A stretch of 64,000 nt of DNA from Phormidium sp. FACHB-1136 (GTDB lineage Bacteria; Cyanobacteriota; Cyanobacteriia; Phormidesmidales; Phormidesmidaceae): positions 21,598 through 85,597 of the forward strand of contig NZ_JACJRS010000010.1 in assembly GCF_014697375.1 (NCBI RefSeq). The letters are read 5' to 3'. This document shows, piece after piece, positions 8,887 to 18,653 of the stretch. Position numbers and translations under genes: made by a program. Position 1 is the first letter of the stretch. Every line of letters starts with the position of its first letter. The notes under the pieces were generated by a model. The model was not told the origin of the DNA. It worked only from the letters and a program-made list of their open reading frames with translations, and searched no databases.

Positions 8887-9856
8887 ACGGGCCGGATGGT
8901 TGTTGCTAGCGGCGGGGATCGATTTCGTCCTCGGCGATCCCTGGGGGTGGCCCCATCCGGTGCAGGGCATTGGCTGGGCGATTACCCAGGGCAAACGGGG
9001 GATTTTGGCCCTAAAGCTTGCGCCCCTGGGGGAAAAGATCCTGGGTGTGGGGCTGGGGTTGGCGGTGATTGGCGGCAGTGGGTGGGTGGGGTTGGCGGTG
9101 GTGACCCTGGCGCAGCGGATCCATCCCGGCTTGGGGCTGTTCGTCACGGTGGTGCTATTGGCCAGTTGCTTTGCAGGGCGCAGTTTGCGGCGGGCGGCAG
9201 AGGATGTGCTGGATCCCCTGGAGGTGGGCGATCTGGCAACGGCTAGGCAACGGCTGGGGCGTTATGTAGGGCGCGATACCGACACCCTAGACGAGTCGGA
9301 AATCCTCCGGGCAGTGATGGAAACCATTAGCGAAAATGCCACCGATGGGGTGATGGCCCCGATGTTTTACGCCCTTCTCGGTAGCCTTACCCCCCTTGGC
9401 CCGGTGCCCGTCGCCCTAGCCTACAAAGCCGCCAGCACCCTAGATTCTATGGTGGGCTACCGGGAGGATCCCTACACCCACCTGGGCTGGTTTAGCGCCC
9501 AACTGGAGGATCGGCTAACCTGGGTGCCCTGCCGCCTGACGGTACTCACCATTGCCCTGCTGTCGGGACGCCCCCGGCGAGTGCTGGCCCTGTGCCGCCG
9601 CGATGCCCCCGCCGACCCCAGCCCCAATGCCGGATGGAGCGAGTGCGCCTACGCCGCCGCCCTAGGGGTGCAACTGGGCGGGATGAATACCTATCGTGGC
9701 CAACCCAAGGCAAAACCCATGCTGGGAGACCCCGCGCAGCCCATCACTCCAGAACGGATTCGGCGAGGCATGGCCCTCACCCGCTGGGCGGTGCTGCTGT
9801 GGCTAGCGTTAGGCGTGGGTAGCTTAGCCTTGCTAGCGGAGCTACAAGGGCTCTAG
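8864..9856 (+). CDS. cobD: Adenosylcobinamide-phosphate synthase CobD/CbiB
   Basis: An integral membrane enzyme of about 330 residues that attaches the aminopropanol arm to adenosylcobyric acid in (pseudo)cobalamin synthesis. The family signatures are present: GIDFVLGDPWGWPHPVQ near the N terminus, SENATDGVMAPMFYALLG in the middle, YKAASTLDSMVGY, and CAYAAALGVQLGGMNTY towards the end. I chose the ATG at 8864 (or the adjacent one at 8867), preceded by AGGGAG, over upstream TTG/ATG codons at 8831-8834, because conserved sequence begins right after it. This start lies inside the Rrf2 gene. Confidence 0.93.
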   Translation: MMSALWFERAGWLLLAAGIDFVLGDPWGWPHPVQGIGWAITQGKRGILALKLAPLGEKILGVGLGLAVIGGSGWVGLAVVTLAQRIHPGLGLFVTVVLLASCFAGRSLRRAAEDVLDPLEVGDLATARQRLGRYVGRDTDTLDESEILRAVMETISENATDGVMAPMFYALLGSLTPLGPVPVALAYKAASTLDSMVGYREDPYTHLGWFSAQLEDRLTWVPCRLTVLTIALLSGRPRRVLALCRRDAPADPSPNAGWSECAYAAALGVQLGGMNTYRGQPKAKPMLGDPAQPITPERIRRGMALTRWAVLLWLALGVGSLALLAELQGL

Positions 9857-9872
9857 ATCCGCATCCAACCCA

Positions 9873-9895
9873 GTAGGGGTGAGGTCTCCTCACCC
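9873..9895. repeat. Dispersed GC-hairpin element, copy a
   Basis: GTAGGGGTGAGG then TCT then CCTCACCC: arms GGGTGAGG and CCTCACCC pair perfectly. It lies just downstream of cobD. Compared with the other copies, both arms carry the compensating change (C to T, G to A). Confidence 0.8.
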
Positions 9896-10039
9896 AACCC
9901 AACCCAACGGTCATCTGTCGGACGTGAAAACGCCCCAGTGAATTGCAACGTTTCCTATCAAGATGCCAGATAGGCGATAGTTATAATGGGCCGATGGGCA
10001 TCACTAAATGGAAGGTGTCGTTTCTACTTGAGTGCCGCC

Positions 10040-10954
10040 ATGAATACCCCCATTGCCCAGTGGAAATCTGAATACGAAACGGGAAACCCCCTGGTGGATG
10101 CCCAACACCAAAGCATTTTCAGTATTATCAACGCCCTTCAGTCGGCCATGGCAGCGGGACAGGGCACTGAAATGCTGGAGCAAACCATTCGCAGTGTGCG
10201 GGACTATACCACCGTCCACTTTGACACCGAAGAACAGTACATGCGGGATCAGGGCTATGCGGGGTATGAGGAGCACAAGCGCAAGCACGATGCCCTACGC
10301 GCCAAGTTCGCCGCCTTCGAGCAGCAGTCCTACCCGGATATGCAACAGCACGTCATTATGGTGTCGCACTTTCTAACCACCTGGCTGATCCACCACATCC
10401 AAAACGAGGATCAGGCCATGATTGCCGCCTGTCGCCCAGCCCCCCAGATCCCCCCCCCAGAAACACCCAGTATCGTACCCGCAGCCCTGGCAGAAATTGC
10501 CCAGTGGCGACCGGAATACGAAACGGGCTACACCCTAATTGACGACCAGCACCGCAGCCTTTTCCACGCCATGAATGCCCTACACAGCGCGATTTTGATG
10601 GGCCGAGGGGAGGAACTGCTAGAACGCACCCTCAAAATCCTCGAAAGCTACACCACCATCCACTTCAAGACCGAAGAACATTTCATGGCCGAGCTTCACT
10701 ATCCCGACTACGCCGACCATGTGAAGAAACATCAACAACTGCGCCAACGGGTCGAATCGTTTTTGGCCCAAGAAGCCCAGGTACCCGACCGCTGGCTAGC
10801 GCTACGGGTGTCTCGCTTTCTCACCGACTGGCTGATTAACCACATCAAGGCCGAAGATCAGCGCATGATTGATTTTCTCCGTCAGGCCCGCCACCAGCAA
10901 CAACAACTCACCGCCGCCGCCCAGCAGGCCAAGGGCCAAGGCTCCCCATCCTAG
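10040..10954 (+). CDS. Double-domain bacteriohemerythrin
   Basis: About 304 residues made of two hemerythrin domains of about 130 residues each joined by a Pro-rich linker. Each carries a full diiron ligand set: domain 1 DAQHQSIF, HFDTEEQYM, EHKRKHDAL and HHIQNEDQ; domain 2 DDQHRSLF, HFKTEEHFM, DHVKKHQQL and NHIKAEDQ. Such proteins bind O2 reversibly and may store, deliver or sense it. There is no signal peptide or attached signalling domain. The start at 10040 (MNTPIAQW) is preferred over an upstream ATG at 9986 because the extension is not hemerythrin-like. The stop codon shares the palindrome CTAG with the stop of the convergent NACHT gene. Confidence 0.93.
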   Translation: MNTPIAQWKSEYETGNPLVDAQHQSIFSIINALQSAMAAGQGTEMLEQTIRSVRDYTTVHFDTEEQYMRDQGYAGYEEHKRKHDALRAKFAAFEQQSYPDMQQHVIMVSHFLTTWLIHHIQNEDQAMIAACRPAPQIPPPETPSIVPAALAEIAQWRPEYETGYTLIDDQHRSLFHAMNALHSAILMGRGEELLERTLKILESYTTIHFKTEEHFMAELHYPDYADHVKKHQQLRQRVESFLAQEAQVPDRWLALRVSRFLTDWLINHIKAEDQRMIDFLRQARHQQQQLTAAAQQAKGQGSPS

Positions 10955-12741
10955 TCAGAGGACGGCCCATCCTTCGCCAGGGTCTCCCGCAGGGTCTCGT
11001 GGGCAAAGCCATAGTCGCCGCCCCACGGTCGCAGCACCCGCCGCTGCGCCCAACGCTGCATCCAGGTTGCCATCGCCCAGGGCAATCGTGAGGGAGATCG
11101 GGTCAGCAGCCCGCGTACCACCCCCTGCTGGAGGGCAAAGGAGAACCACAGGTAGGCACTGATCAAGGCGGCGGCGACCACCCGCAACCGGGGCACCGTC
11201 AACAGGGTCAGCGGCGATTGCCCGTTCACCACAGCGGGCATCACCAACACCAGGGCAAAGACCAGCGCCAAAAGCCCAAAGAGAATCGCCCCATTGCGTA
11301 GGGCCATTTGAATATCCTGATTAGGCCGCTGCCGAATTTGAATCCCCTGGGGAAGCCCACCCCACAGGCCCAGCCCCAGCCCTAAGCTCCAGCCCAGCAC
11401 AGCCCCCACCAATCCACCCCAGCCAAAGGCCGGAAGCCCCAGGTTAAACCGCCCCAGAATTAACGACCCCAAGCTGCCCACCCCCAGGCCCAGGCCCAGG
11501 GCAGGCACCGTACACACCAAGGCTAACCCGCCCACACTGCGCCAAGAGGCCAGGGCCAAACTCAAGCGAGTATAGGGAAAGGCTTCGAGATCGAGTTGGG
11601 AAAAGGCCAACCCCCAAGCCAGCCCCACCCCCGGATTACCGCCGATCACCGTAAAGATTCCCAACAGCCCCAGCCCCACCAGCAACCGATACAGCAACCG
11701 CTGAGATTCCGGGAGCCAGCTTGGCCCCAGGGCATCGAGGCGGAGGGAACGGGAACGGGTGCCCAGGTGGTCGGCTAGCCAGCGCAGGGTGGCGCGTTCC
11801 GCTGGGGTGGCGGGGGCGGGGGCGCGGTCGAGGCCATGGCTAAGGTAAGTCTGCACCAGAGCGTCTTTGCCCGTAATGGCCGAGGCCTCGGCCCTGATTC
11901 CAGGGGCCAGCACCGCCAAAAGGGTGAGATATAGCGGAAATCGACCTAACTGCTGAAGCGCCTTGCTGGCCTTCACCTGGGGCCAGAGGGCATCACAACC
12001 CTGGGCCAGTAAGTAGTCTTTGACCTGCTGGGCGGCCAGGGGCAGGATATAAAGACCACTGTTAAATTCGCTGAATTCAATCCCACTCGTCTCCACCACC
12101 CGCCGCCGACAGCAGAGTAGCGCCGTTTGCTCCGGGTTAGACCGCAGTAGGGTATTGATTTCCTTGGCACAGGTCCGCTGGCGGGGAATGGGCAGGTGGT
12201 CAAAGCCATCCAGCAGCAGGGTCAACTGGCCGGACTGAAGCCACACCATCGCCGTGGGTCGGCACAGGCGGTACACCTCCCACAGGTAGCCCACCAGCCA
12301 GTGATCCAGATTTTCGCCATTCCAGCCCGACAGATCCACCAACACGGGCACTGGGCCACTGGCTTCCGTGCGGCGCAGTAGATGTGCGCCCATGGCCAGG
12401 AGGGTATGGGTTTTGCCCATGCCGGGGTCGCCCAAAATCAACACCCGACCATCCACCCCATCGCGCTGAAACCAGTCGGTAATCGTCTCCTCTGAGGTCA
12501 GCACTTGGTCGGCAGATTGGCCATACTGCAACCGCCATACCTGGTAGCGCAGGGGAATCGTTTCAGGGCTAAGCGGCACGGTTCGCCTGCGAGCTTGATC
12601 CCGCCCATCGACCTCAGCCAACACCGACAGCCCGGATCGATAGGCCCGCAACTGGTGGCCAACTACCCGCCTAAGATCCCGGCGTTCGGAGGCTAGGTTG
12701 ACCCGCAGCGGCGTGAACTGAAGTAAAACACTGGCCAGCAT
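10951..12741 (-). CDS. NACHT-family NTPase with C-terminal membrane domain
   Basis: A 596-residue STAND-class NTPase. After about 95 residues of N-terminal domain comes the NACHT NTPase: Walker A LILGDPGMGKTHTLL, Walker B LTLLLDGFDHLP, and a sensor-like TALLCCRRR. From about residue 335 there are roughly six hydrophobic segments (for example LLYRLLVGLGLLGIFTVIGG and FGLLALVFALVLVMPAVV). The protein ends in GFAHETLRETLA, a variant of the closing motif of cyanobacterial NACHT proteins. No effector or repeat sensor domain is visible. Such proteins are abundant in cyanobacteria and a few bacterial NACHTs act in phage defence; the role here is unknown. Confidence 0.88.
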   Translation of the reverse strand: MLASVLLQFTPLRVNLASERRDLRRVVGHQLRAYRSGLSVLAEVDGRDQARRRTVPLSPETIPLRYQVWRLQYGQSADQVLTSEETITDWFQRDGVDGRVLILGDPGMGKTHTLLAMGAHLLRRTEASGPVPVLVDLSGWNGENLDHWLVGYLWEVYRLCRPTAMVWLQSGQLTLLLDGFDHLPIPRQRTCAKEINTLLRSNPEQTALLCCRRRVVETSGIEFSEFNSGLYILPLAAQQVKDYLLAQGCDALWPQVKASKALQQLGRFPLYLTLLAVLAPGIRAEASAITGKDALVQTYLSHGLDRAPAPATPAERATLRWLADHLGTRSRSLRLDALGPSWLPESQRLLYRLLVGLGLLGIFTVIGGNPGVGLAWGLAFSQLDLEAFPYTRLSLALASWRSVGGLALVCTVPALGLGLGVGSLGSLILGRFNLGLPAFGWGGLVGAVLGWSLGLGLGLWGGLPQGIQIRQRPNQDIQMALRNGAILFGLLALVFALVLVMPAVVNGQSPLTLLTVPRLRVVAAALISAYLWFSFALQQGVVRGLLTRSPSRLPWAMATWMQRWAQRRVLRPWGGDYGFAHETLRETLAKDGPSSD

Positions 12742-13089
12742 AGGCAGTTCCTAGGCATAGCATCCTAGGCACAGAGTTAGCCGCCATTGTAGCCGTCTCA
12801 CCCTAAGCTGTCGCCCATCCCAGGACAAATCGGTATCAGAATGCAAAGCATCACGATTTCTTTTCCTTCTGCTCCTCACTCAGCGGATGTCTGGAGGAAG
12901 AGGCAGGGCGATGAGGGGGCCAGTCCCGGTGCGGCCCCTGGTGCTAGGGGCTTACAAACAGGGGTTCTGTGCTAAAATATAGTAGGCATGAATGCCCAAA
13001 AATCAAGCCTTTTGAGCGCTATTCAGCACCACTCGGTGCGAGGGTCTGACTAGCGCTTTGTTGTTCGCAAATTCGGAGCTTTTTTGCCC
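12742..13089. promoter_or_regulatory. Divergent intergenic region upstream of gyrA
   Basis: A 348-base region between the NACHT gene (minus) and gyrA (plus). A -10-like TATAGT lies at 12978-12983 within an AT-rich patch, about 107 bases before the gyrA start; a convincing -35 at proper spacing is not visible. Nothing else is recognised. Confidence 0.35.
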
Positions 13090-15726
13090 ATGGCAACCCC
13101 AGAAGAGCGTATCGTTCCCACCGATCTACGCAACGAAATGGAGAGCTCTTATCTGGAATACGCCATGAGCGTAATCGTGGGGCGAGCCTTGCCCGATGCC
13201 AGGGACGGCCTCAAGCCGGTGCATCGCCGCATTCTCTACGCCATGCACGAACTGGGCTTAGCGGCGGATCGGCCCTTTAGAAAGTGTGCCCGTGTGGTGG
13301 GGGAAGTGCTGGGTAAGTATCACCCCCACGGCGATACGGCGGTTTACGATGCCCTGGTGCGGATGGCCCAGGATTTTTCGATGCGGTCACCGCTGATTAA
13401 CGGCCACGGCAACTTTGGCTCCATCGATAACGACCCTCCGGCGGCGATGCGATACACCGAGTGTCGCCTGCAATCCCTGACGAGCGACTCGCTATTGCAG
13501 GATATTGAGTCGGAAACCGTCGATTTTGCCGATAACTTCGATGGTTCCCAGCAGGAACCCGTGGTATTGCCCTCGCGCTTGCCCCAGCTTTTGCTGAATG
13601 GGTCTTCCGGCATTGCCGTGGGTATGGCGACAAATATTCCGCCCCACAACCCCGGTGAACTGATCGACGGCGTGATTGCCCTGATCCACAACCCCGACAT
13701 CACCACCGCCGAGCTGATGGAGATTATCCCCGGCCCCGATTTCCCCACGGGCGGGCAAATCCTGGGCCGCAGCGGCATCCGCGATGCCTACAACACCGGG
13801 CGCGGTTCCGTCACCATGCGCGGTGTGGCCAGTATGGAAACCATCGAACACCGGGGCCGACCCGACCGGGAAGCGATCATTATCACCGAACTGCCCTACC
13901 AAACCAACAAAGCGGGCATGATCGAGCGCATCGCCGAAATGGTGAACGAGCGCAAGCTAGAGGGCATTTCCGACATCCGCGACGAAAGCGACCGCGACGG
14001 GATGCGCATCGTCATCGAACTGAAGCGCGACGCCTACCCCCGTGTGGTGCTGAACAACCTTTATAAGCAAACGCCGCTGCAAAACAACTTCGGTGTTAAC
14101 ATGCTGGCCCTGGTGAACGGGGAACCCCAACTGCTGGGCCTGAAGCGAATGCTGGAGGTGTTCCTAGAGTTTCGGGAAGAGACCATTACCCGCCGCACCC
14201 GCTACGAGCTGCGTAAGGCCGAAGAACGGGATCACATTCTCCAGGGCTACCTAATTGCCCTGGCCAATTTGGACGCGGTGATTGCCCTGATTCGCCACGC
14301 CGCCGACACCCCCACCGCCAAGCAGGAACTAATGGACACCTACGGCCTCTCCGAGGTGCAGGCCGATGCCATTCTGCAAATGCAGCTCCGACGGTTAACG
14401 GCCCTGGAAGCCGACAAAATCCAGAGCGAGCACGAAGACCTGATGGCCAAAATCACCGACCTTCAGGATATTTTGGCCCGTCGGGAGCGCATCCTGGAGA
14501 TCATCATCACCGAACTGGGCGACCTGAAGGCCAAGCACAACACCCCCCGCCGCACCACCATCGAAATGGACGAGGGCGAACTCACCGACATTTCCCTAAT
14601 TGCCAACGAGCAGGTGGTGATTTTGGTGACGGATCAGGGCTACATCAAGCGGATGCCCGTCACCACCTTTGAGGCCCAAAGCCGCGCCACCCGTGGCAAA
14701 GCCGGAGCCAAGATGAAGGAGGACGACGGCGTTCAGCACTTCATCACCTGCTACACCCACGATTACCTGATGTTCTTCAGCGACCGGGGCGTGGCCTACT
14801 CCATGCGGGCCTACCAGGTGCCGGAAGGTTCACGGGCGGCGCGGGGTATCCCCATCGTGCAAATGCTGCCCATCCCCAAGGAAGAGGTGATTACCTCGGT
14901 GCTGGCGGTGCGCGAATTCACCGACGAAGACTATCTGGTGATGCTGACGCGGGGCGGCTTCGTCAAAAAAACGGCCCTTTCTGCCTTCAGCAACATCCGC
15001 GCCAACGGCCTGATCGCCATTTCCCTCGAAGAAGGGGATCAACTGCGCTGGGTGCGCCTCGCCCGCAGCACCGACAGCATTCTGATCGGTTCCCGCCACG
15101 GCATGACCATCCACTTTAAGGTAGACGACGACCAGCTCCGGCCCCTGGGACGGCCCACTCGCGGCGTGCGGGCCATGGCCCTGCGCGATGGCGATGAGCT
15201 AATCAGCATGGACATTCTGCCCAGCCAAGTCGTCGAAGCGGTGCAGGCCGCCACCGATAGTGAGAGCGAAGACGATGAAGATACCGTTGCCGCCACCAAC
15301 GATCCCGGCCCCTGGGTGCTGGTGATCACCGCCTCCGGGTTGGGTAAGCGAGTGCCTGTATCCAAATTCCGGCTACAAAATCGGGCTGGCCTCGGTCTAA
15401 AAGCAATCAAATTCCGCAAAGATGACGATACCCTGGCGGCTCTCTTGGTCGTGGGCGATGGTGATGAGTTAATGCTGGTGACCAACCGAGGCATCATCAT
15501 TCGCCAGCGAGTGAACGACATCTCGATTCAGTCCCGCCCTGCCACCGGGGTACGGCTGCAACGCCTAGACGGAGAAGACGCCATCGCCGCCGTGGCCGTG
15601 GTGCCTCCCGCCCTCCAGGAACCGGGGGATGACAGCAGCGCCGCTGAAGATGCCACCTCCGAAGAGATCGCCACCGAGATCGCCGCTGAGGACGCAGCCA
15701 CGGACGTGGTCACCGAAGAAGCCTAA
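13090..15726 (+). CDS. gyrA: DNA gyrase subunit A
   Basis: About 878 residues, type IIA topoisomerase A subunit that breaks and rejoins DNA for negative supercoiling. The active-site tyrosine is in [10 protein letters not shown]. The quinolone-resistance region reads [22 protein letters not shown], with Thr where E. coli has Ser83 and Asp retained at position 87. The C-terminal beta-pinwheel has a GyrA-box-like [10 protein letters not shown], supporting gyrase rather than topoisomerase IV. The C-terminal tail is acidic and Ala/Glu/Thr-rich. The start is ATG 13090 ([14 protein letters not shown]); an in-frame TTG six bases upstream is unlikely. Confidence 0.95.
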   Translation: MATPEERIVPTDLRNEMESSYLEYAMSVIVGRALPDARDGLKPVHRRILYAMHELGLAADRPFRKCARVVGEVLGKYHPHGDTAVYDALVRMAQDFSMRSPLINGHGNFGSIDNDPPAAMRYTECRLQSLTSDSLLQDIESETVDFADNFDGSQQEPVVLPSRLPQLLLNGSSGIAVGMATNIPPHNPGELIDGVIALIHNPDITTAELMEIIPGPDFPTGGQILGRSGIRDAYNTGRGSVTMRGVASMETIEHRGRPDREAIIITELPYQTNKAGMIERIAEMVNERKLEGISDIRDESDRDGMRIVIELKRDAYPRVVLNNLYKQTPLQNNFGVNMLALVNGEPQLLGLKRMLEVFLEFREETITRRTRYELRKAEERDHILQGYLIALANLDAVIALIRHAADTPTAKQELMDTYGLSEVQADAILQMQLRRLTALEADKIQSEHEDLMAKITDLQDILARRERILEIIITELGDLKAKHNTPRRTTIEMDEGELTDISLIANEQVVILVTDQGYIKRMPVTTFEAQSRATRGKAGAKMKEDDGVQHFITCYTHDYLMFFSDRGVAYSMRAYQVPEGSRAARGIPIVQMLPIPKEEVITSVLAVREFTDEDYLVMLTRGGFVKKTALSAFSNIRANGLIAISLEEGDQLRWVRLARSTDSILIGSRHGMTIHFKVDDDQLRPLGRPTRGVRAMALRDGDELISMDILPSQVVEAVQAATDSESEDDEDTVAATNDPGPWVLVITASGLGKRVPVSKFRLQNRAGLGLKAIKFRKDDDTLAALLVVGDGDELMLVTNRGIIIRQRVNDISIQSRPATGVRLQRLDGEDAIAAVAVVPPALQEPGDDSSAAEDATSEEIATEIAAEDAATDVVTEEA

Positions 15727-15744
15727 CCCCCAAACAACACCCCC

Positions 15745-15768
15745 CGTAGGGGCGCGGTCTCCTCGCCC
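15745..15768. repeat. Dispersed GC-hairpin element, copy b
   Basis: CGTAGGGGCGCGG, TCT, CCTCGCCC, 18 bases after the gyrA stop. One arm mismatch (C opposite T), shared with copy e. Confidence 0.8.
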
Positions 15769-15803
15769 CTGTCCACATCCTCGACCATGCCTCGAACCAT
15801 GGG

Positions 15804-16934
15804 CTAAAAATCCACGCCGCGTTTGAGGTCGATACCCTTTTCGGCATAGTGTTTGTGGTTAAACACCTCGGAGTGGGTGCTGGCCAGGTCAAAGTAGGCG
15901 GGTTGGTTTTGGCAACGCCCGGTGATAATAACTTCAGTATCCTTGGGCTTACGCAGCAGGGCTTGGACGATGGGTTCTTCGGGCAAAAGTTCGAGATCCA
16001 CCGTGGGGTTGAGTTCGTCCAGAATAATGGTTTTGTATAACCCAGAGGCGATGGCGGTGCAGGCAACTTCCCAGCCCCGTTCGGCTTCCACGTAGTCGAT
16101 TTCCTGTTGTTGTCCGCGCCAAACGATGGCATCTCGGCCACAGCGTTGATGATCGACGAGGTTGGGGTAAATCTTGCGCAGGGCGGCGATAGCGGCGTCT
16201 TCGGTGTAGCCGTTGCCCCCCTTGAGCCATTGAATAATCAGCACCCGGTGGGAGAGGTCTTGGCCAATGCCGCGCCCAATGGCTTGCAGGGCTTTGCCCA
16301 GGGCGCTGGTGGATTTGCCCTTGCCCGCCCCGGTGTAGATTTCGATGCCCTCTAGCCCTGGAATGCCGGAGGCGTGGATCTGGGGCTTCATTTCGGAATG
16401 GAGGTTGGCGATGTCGAGGAGGGGTCGGGGGGCAGACCGTCCGGTGGCAATGATTTCCAGGTGGTCGGGTTTGCGGCGCAGGGTCTTCACCACCTCTTCC
16501 ACGGCCAGCAGGCCCAGGTCTAGCACCGGGTTGATTTCATCGAGCACCACCACGGAGTAGAGCCCGGAGACAATTGCCCCCTTGGCCACATCCCACCCTC
16601 GCTGGGCCTCCTGCTTGTCGAACTTGGTAATCTCGTCGGGGCCAAAGAATTCTGACCGTCCGGTGCGTACCTGGTCGATTAGGTGGGGAAAGCCGCGCTG
16701 GAGGGCTTCGATGGCGGCGTCTTCGTCGTAGGTACGGCCTGGGCCTTTGAGGAAGCGCAGCAGTAGCACCCGGCTTTCCATAAAATTTTGAATGCCTAGC
16801 CCGATAGAACGTAGCACCACCCCCAAAGCCACCTGGGATTTGCCCTTGCCCTCGCCATCGTAGACATGCACCTGCCCCGTCAGCCGTTCATTGGTTTGTT
16901 GGGCCGTGCGAATGCCAATACCAGTTCTAACCAT
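15804..16934 (-). CDS. cobO: Tandem-domain corrinoid adenosyltransferase (CobO/BtuR family)
   Basis: A 376-residue protein made of two copies of the roughly 180-residue CobO/BtuR fold. The first P-loop is VYDGEGKGKSQVALG, the second IYTGAGKGKSTSALG. Each half repeats the matching later motifs (VVVLDEINPVLDLGLL and TIILDELNPTVDLELL; EIIATGRSAPRPLLDIA and EVIITGRCQNQPAYFDLA). The family transfers adenosyl from ATP to cob(I)yrinate or cobalamin. The single-domain enzyme acts as a dimer, so this looks like a fused dimer; double-length versions occur in other cyanobacteria. It belongs to the same pathway as cobD nearby. It is divergent from fraC. Confidence 0.85.
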   Translation of the reverse strand: MVRTGIGIRTAQQTNERLTGQVHVYDGEGKGKSQVALGVVLRSIGLGIQNFMESRVLLLRFLKGPGRTYDEDAAIEALQRGFPHLIDQVRTGRSEFFGPDEITKFDKQEAQRGWDVAKGAIVSGLYSVVVLDEINPVLDLGLLAVEEVVKTLRRKPDHLEIIATGRSAPRPLLDIANLHSEMKPQIHASGIPGLEGIEIYTGAGKGKSTSALGKALQAIGRGIGQDLSHRVLIIQWLKGGNGYTEDAAIAALRKIYPNLVDHQRCGRDAIVWRGQQQEIDYVEAERGWEVACTAIASGLYKTIILDELNPTVDLELLPEEPIVQALLRKPKDTEVIITGRCQNQPAYFDLASTHSEVFNHKHYAEKGIDLKRGVDF

Positions 16935-17049
16935 AGGAATGTTGAGGGTGAGGGCAGCCAGAGGTTAATTTTAGCGAAAGCTGGCGACGCCCTACGCCCA
17001 ATTTGCCACTCAGCAGTATCCTTAAAACCATTTGCTACCCAATGCTGCG

Positions 17050-17631
17050 ATGTCCCCTACGGATTTATTGGCGGATCTGGGGTTAATCCCCATCAAGGCC
17101 ATGGTGTTTCAGTCCATGCTGTTGCTGGTGGCCATTGCCCTAGAGGCCATGGTGCTACGTCAACACCTGCGTCTGGGTTACCAAACCAGTGTGCAGTATG
17201 CCGCTACCATCAACCTGCTGGCCACTAGCCTGGGCTGGATTGCCTTCCTCAGCCTAGAGGCGGTGCTGCCCACGCCCCTTCGCCAGCAAGTGATGAGCTA
17301 TGTGCTGTTCAACCGTTTTTTTCCCAATGACTGGCTGGAGGCACTGCCTGTGATGATGGTGATGGCGGCCATCGTGGTGTTTTTTGCCACCTACTGGGTC
17401 AAGCTCCAAAGCCTGAGTGCCTTGGTGGCGCTACTGGGCAAGGCTCCTGTGTTGGAGGCTCCTGCCCTGTCTGACCGCCCTGGCCGCAGTCGTTCTGCTC
17501 GCCGAGGAGCCCCCTCTGCGGCCCGTTCTCGCACAGCGACTTACACCGTGGCGGTGCTTCATGCCAACGCCCTGAGCTTTACCGTCATTGTCCTCCTGCT
17601 GTTCCTCCAACTTCAGGTCGTGCTGCCATGA
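17050..17631 (+). CDS. fraC: Filament integrity protein FraC
   Basis: About 193 residues with three hydrophobic segments (MVFQSMLLLVAIALEAMVL, TINLLATSLGWIAFLSLEAV, ALPVMMVMAAIVVFF), then a basic Ser/Arg-rich stretch and a fourth hydrophobic end. The order fraC-fraD-fraE and the membrane layout match the Anabaena operon needed for septal junctions and filament cohesion. The start ATG 17050 (MSPTDLLADLG) is preferred over a TTG at 17032. Its stop overlaps the first ATG of fraD (ATGATG at 17628), implying translational coupling. Identification rests on recalled family features plus gene order. Confidence 0.82.
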   Translation: MSPTDLLADLGLIPIKAMVFQSMLLLVAIALEAMVLRQHLRLGYQTSVQYAATINLLATSLGWIAFLSLEAVLPTPLRQQVMSYVLFNRFFPNDWLEALPVMMVMAAIVVFFATYWVKLQSLSALVALLGKAPVLEAPALSDRPGRSRSARRGAPSAARSRTATYTVAVLHANALSFTVIVLLLFLQLQVVLP

Positions 17632-18608
17632 TGCCGTTCTTGCCGCCCCAATTCGCCCAGATCAAAACGGCCCTCTGGCCCAAGTCGGCCTTTTCCTGGC
17701 CCACGGTCATCTACATGAGCCTGATCTCCTGGCTGATGTCAGGGATCAGCCGTCTATTGGGGGCAAGTGCCTTTACCGTGGGGCTGATGGCCACCCTGGC
17801 CTGGATTTTTTTGGCGCTAGGCGTGGGCTGGGCCTGCGAGGCTCAGAAGATTAAGCCCTTTGGCCTGTCCATTGCCCCTTGGGTGTCCGGGGGCATTCTG
17901 TGCCTGTTTTTGTTTGGATCCTGGGGAGGGGCATGGCTTCAGCCCGCCCTAATTAGCTGGCCGCTGATGTCCTTTTTAGTGGTGGCGGTGCCCAATGTGC
18001 TGAGTTGGGAGTTGCGCCCTAAGCGGCCCTCCCCAGCGATGCGCCAAAGCTTAGCCCTCTTGCTGGGCCTGAGCTTGCTGCTCAGCAGTTGGTTTCAGTT
18101 TTACTTCCGTATCCAAACCTGGTTGCGCGATTACCCCAGCCTCATTGCCGACCAGTTTGACCACAGCGCCTTTGTCTACCGCCTTCCTGGCCAAACCATG
18201 GCCCTCTCGGCGGGGGTAAGCCACCTCACGGAGGCGGAACGCTTAATTAAGGCACAAATCCACGACAAACCCTGGTCCTGGGTCGAACGCTGGCTACTCA
18301 ACCAGGAAGGCCAACAGCAAACGCTCCAGCGCCAGGTGCAGATCAACCAGCCCGACTCCCCAGAGAATAAACTGTGGCACCTCAGCCTCAAGCCCACCAC
18401 TCAGGGGAATGGCTACAATCTCATGCTTCGCGCCCAGTGGCTTGGCCCCAGCGCCAACGGGGATGGCTATTATTTTGAAAAAGCCTGCGAAGTCTTGCCC
18501 ATAACCCAGCCCACCGCCAGCGGCGTTACCGAAACCACGGCCACCACCACCCCATGGGCACAGGTGCGCTGCCAGCTAGAAACCCCCCTGCGCTACGGCC
18601 AGCCCTAA
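17628..18608 (+). CDS. fraD: Septal/filament integrity protein FraD
   Basis: A 326-residue protein with about five hydrophobic segments in the first 160 residues (for example FTVGLMATLAWIFLALGVGW and LALLLGLSLLLSSWFQFYF), followed by a soluble, probably periplasmic C-terminal domain of about 160 residues (from FRIQTWLRDYPSLIADQFD). This matches FraD of heterocyst-forming cyanobacteria, which sits in septal junctions with FraC. It overlaps fraC by 4 bases and lies 45 bases before fraE. The second ATG (17631) is an equally good start. Confidence 0.82.
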   Translation: MMPFLPPQFAQIKTALWPKSAFSWPTVIYMSLISWLMSGISRLLGASAFTVGLMATLAWIFLALGVGWACEAQKIKPFGLSIAPWVSGGILCLFLFGSWGGAWLQPALISWPLMSFLVVAVPNVLSWELRPKRPSPAMRQSLALLLGLSLLLSSWFQFYFRIQTWLRDYPSLIADQFDHSAFVYRLPGQTMALSAGVSHLTEAERLIKAQIHDKPWSWVERWLLNQEGQQQTLQRQVQINQPDSPENKLWHLSLKPTTQGNGYNLMLRAQWLGPSANGDGYYFEKACEVLPITQPTASGVTETTATTTPWAQVRCQLETPLRYGQP

Positions 18609-18653
18609 ACCTCGTACACTAGCAAAGGCAACGCAGAAGGAGGGTCAAAACCC

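Noticed and set aside
8566..9147. 193-codon minus-strand frame across the Rrf2-cobD junction
   Set aside because: It lies over two well-supported plus-strand genes and shows no domain.
13300..13390. Quinolone-resistance mutation in gyrA
   Set aside because: Thr at the Ser83-equivalent position is probably the natural residue in this lineage, and Asp87 is kept; no resistance claim is justified.
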